Positions 63,701-64,000 of a stretch of DNA of 64,000 bases are shown one piece after another. The position numbers and the translations under genes are program-made. The notes under the pieces were generated by a model. It did no database searches and was not told where the DNA came from. It saw nothing but the letters and a program-made list of their open reading frames with translations. Each line of letters starts with the position of its first letter. Position 1 is the stretch's first letter. Source of the DNA: Porticoccus sp963974675 (GTDB taxonomy: Bacteria > Pseudomonadota > Gammaproteobacteria > Pseudomonadales > Porticoccaceae); contig CAXBDQ010000008.1 in assembly GCA_963974675.1 (NCBI GenBank), positions 33,588-97,587 of the forward strand, in the 5' to 3' direction.

Positions 63701-64000
63701 ATGGGTAGGGATTTATGATTTGGCTAAGGAAAGTTGGTTTAAAAGTATTTTTGCAAGAATGAAAATTAATTCTTCGGCTAAAAAGCTAGGATATGAAAAA
63801 TTTAAGGACATGGGGGTTTTGCCGGATATAGAAAAGGCTGCCCATTTACAAAAGACCATTTCACCATTAGCTGCCCCGTTCGAAGAAGACAATATATGGC
63901 AGGGGTGGGATACAACAGCGGACAGCTTAAATGAGGCGGCTACCAGAGGGAAAGCCGCTCATAGTTCATTGTCGGAAGTTGTCGGTCTCGCTGATGATCT
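60732..64000 (+). CDS. Giant DUF4011-type helicase with transglutaminase-like domain (partial, runs off window)
   Basis: ATG at 60732 (GAGAAG upstream) opens a frame that stays open through 64000, at least 1089 codons. An N-terminal beta-rich region is followed by a transglutaminase-like domain with C230 (SACLDTSVLF) and H256 (KEHAFVGVW). Next is the DUF4011 signature from W387 (WQRKLLDLTKRNSLLALK), and then the superfamily 1 helicase Walker A GPPGTGKSE (residues 698-706). Relatives have about 2000 residues and a C-terminal nuclease or DUF3320 region, which would lie beyond the window. Such proteins recur in bacterial defence islands; the role here is inferred. Confidence 0.88.
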   Translation, partial: MEPQLKIKAEHLPTFSLAAQQNAYPLFRSLSLHYPFLDNELSETQRPLSRLVVKLASDPEIFFPEEWPIDEIRPGQVISLQLRPLNVPHDLLFNLTEEIKVSIILKVYSLDDPEEVLAARDISIAVLPANFWGGESRQPDLLAAFVKPNGVYVESLVRQVTEVLDKGGHGRSADGYQSNTREKPYLMAAALWNVIFAQNLAYVSPPQGFARVGQRIRLAADISASKISACLDTSVLFASCIELMGLNPVIALSKEHAFVGVWLIDERFPVLTNDDPMDLRKRVDARDLVLFESTLVTNDAPVTFEQSKAHARDLISEDKEDDFVFVIDIKQARARKIRPIFTVEEKPEEKSSDSNNELSLPVVPPLPPVRADEQVVIETPDTRIDAWQRKLLDLTKRNSLLALKDRAVAIKLYCPDIGSMEDSLADGASFRFLSAEESPLNDSERSEETFRLQAGSDIHKEYALEQLNKNVLLANMPRKKLDQNAINLLRKAKNDLEEGGSNTLYLALGMLRWKENPEDDRSYRAPLILIPAELTRSSARAPIKVRQLPDEAPIFNMTLIEFLYTEHSIDLNQFRESLPEDESGVDVHLIWSTVRAAIAEQPGFEVVEDLVLASFSFAKYLMWKDLKDRMGDLKENPFVKHLVDNPQDAYVQDASFVLRDEVDEKIDPEKVFTPLNCDSSQLVAVEASGRPQDFVLEGPPGTGKSETIANIICHNMALGRKVLFVAEKMAALHVVYRRMEKVGLDHLCLELHSNKANKKAVLEQLRVATDRRDEAKSDGWIESVRKLKDKRDRLNSFVQALHKKSVFGLSARDAIARDVLYQGKHSLAITWPLGFESAPVNSSDRLDEMLEAVKMAALAYNDISHLNSVQFSIIKARSWSNAWQSQVVDCLARYKSALNDLYPSAAILASNFNVELNENTLANVARVNALAGLIDSAESNPLSYLVAKGAKGLIESLDKLSDKKREFDQTLNNVGHNISPEILENSPISEWVGIYDLAKESWFKSIFARMKINSSAKKLGYEKFKDMGVLPDIEKAAHLQKTISPLAAPFEEDNIWQGWDTTADSLNEAATRGKAAHSSLSEVVGLADD

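Noticed and set aside
52920..64000. Right attachment site of the element
   Set aside because: Only GGGCACC (54408-54414) resembles the tRNA-Leu 3' end; this is too short to count, so the boundary is left open.

Overview
The window reads as the chromosome of a marine-type gammaproteobacterium of moderate GC. Most of the first 53 kb is housekeeping DNA whose local gene orders resemble those I recall from Pseudomonas aeruginosa: gloB/methyltransferase/rnhA/dnaQ, nhaB-fimL-nudC, cysI-DUF934, DUF2970-metH-nfuA, comEC-exbB-exbD-msbA-lpxK-kdsB-ptp-murB and gacA-uvrC-pgsA-tRNA. The monomeric NADP isocitrate dehydrogenase and a FimL homologue fit the Pseudomonadales/Cellvibrionales side of the class. 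No species name can be read from the sequence.

Layout. 0-13.3 kb: glyoxalase II, RNase HI, Pol III epsilon, NhaB, FimL-like protein, NudC, SohB, a CPA2 antiporter and an assimilatory sulfite/nitrite reductase operon. 13.3-20.1 kb: DUF2970, MetH, NfuA, a TetR regulator with a clear candidate operator, and DAHP synthase. 20.2-28.8 kb: an AddA/AddB-like helicase-nuclease pair diverging from rmuC, so a DNA-repair block. 28.8-40.1 kb: mostly single genes, including Icd, a cold-shock protein, TrmA, YjbQ, a pterin dehydratase, TusE, YccA and a patatin. 40.3-49.1 kb: a long run from comEC through lipid A export and synthesis genes to murB. 49.2-52.9 kb: GacA/UvrY, UvrC, PgsA, tRNA-Cys and tRNA-Leu.

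From the 3' end of tRNA-Leu (52919) to the end of the window lies an integrative element whose far boundary is not in view. It holds a P4-type integrase gene broken by one in-frame TGA, a DUF6387-like protein, an AlpA-type regulator also broken by one in-frame TGA, a tight cluster of very small genes, and a winged-helix/replication-type protein. That protein is followed by five near-palindromic TTACTC-N3-GAGTAA sites. Cargo follows: a split zinc-ribbon membrane protein, small unknown genes, large hairpins, a complete IS3-family insertion sequence with recognisable ends, a voltage-gated K+ channel, and the first 1089 codons of a giant DUF4011-type helicase that also carries a transglutaminase-like domain.

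The element looks partly decayed in its mobility functions, yet its cargo genes are intact as far as they can be read. The most promising points for follow-up are the phased palindrome cluster at 56360-56495, the paired in-frame TGAs, and the helicase with its neighbouring channel as a possible accessory or defence locus.
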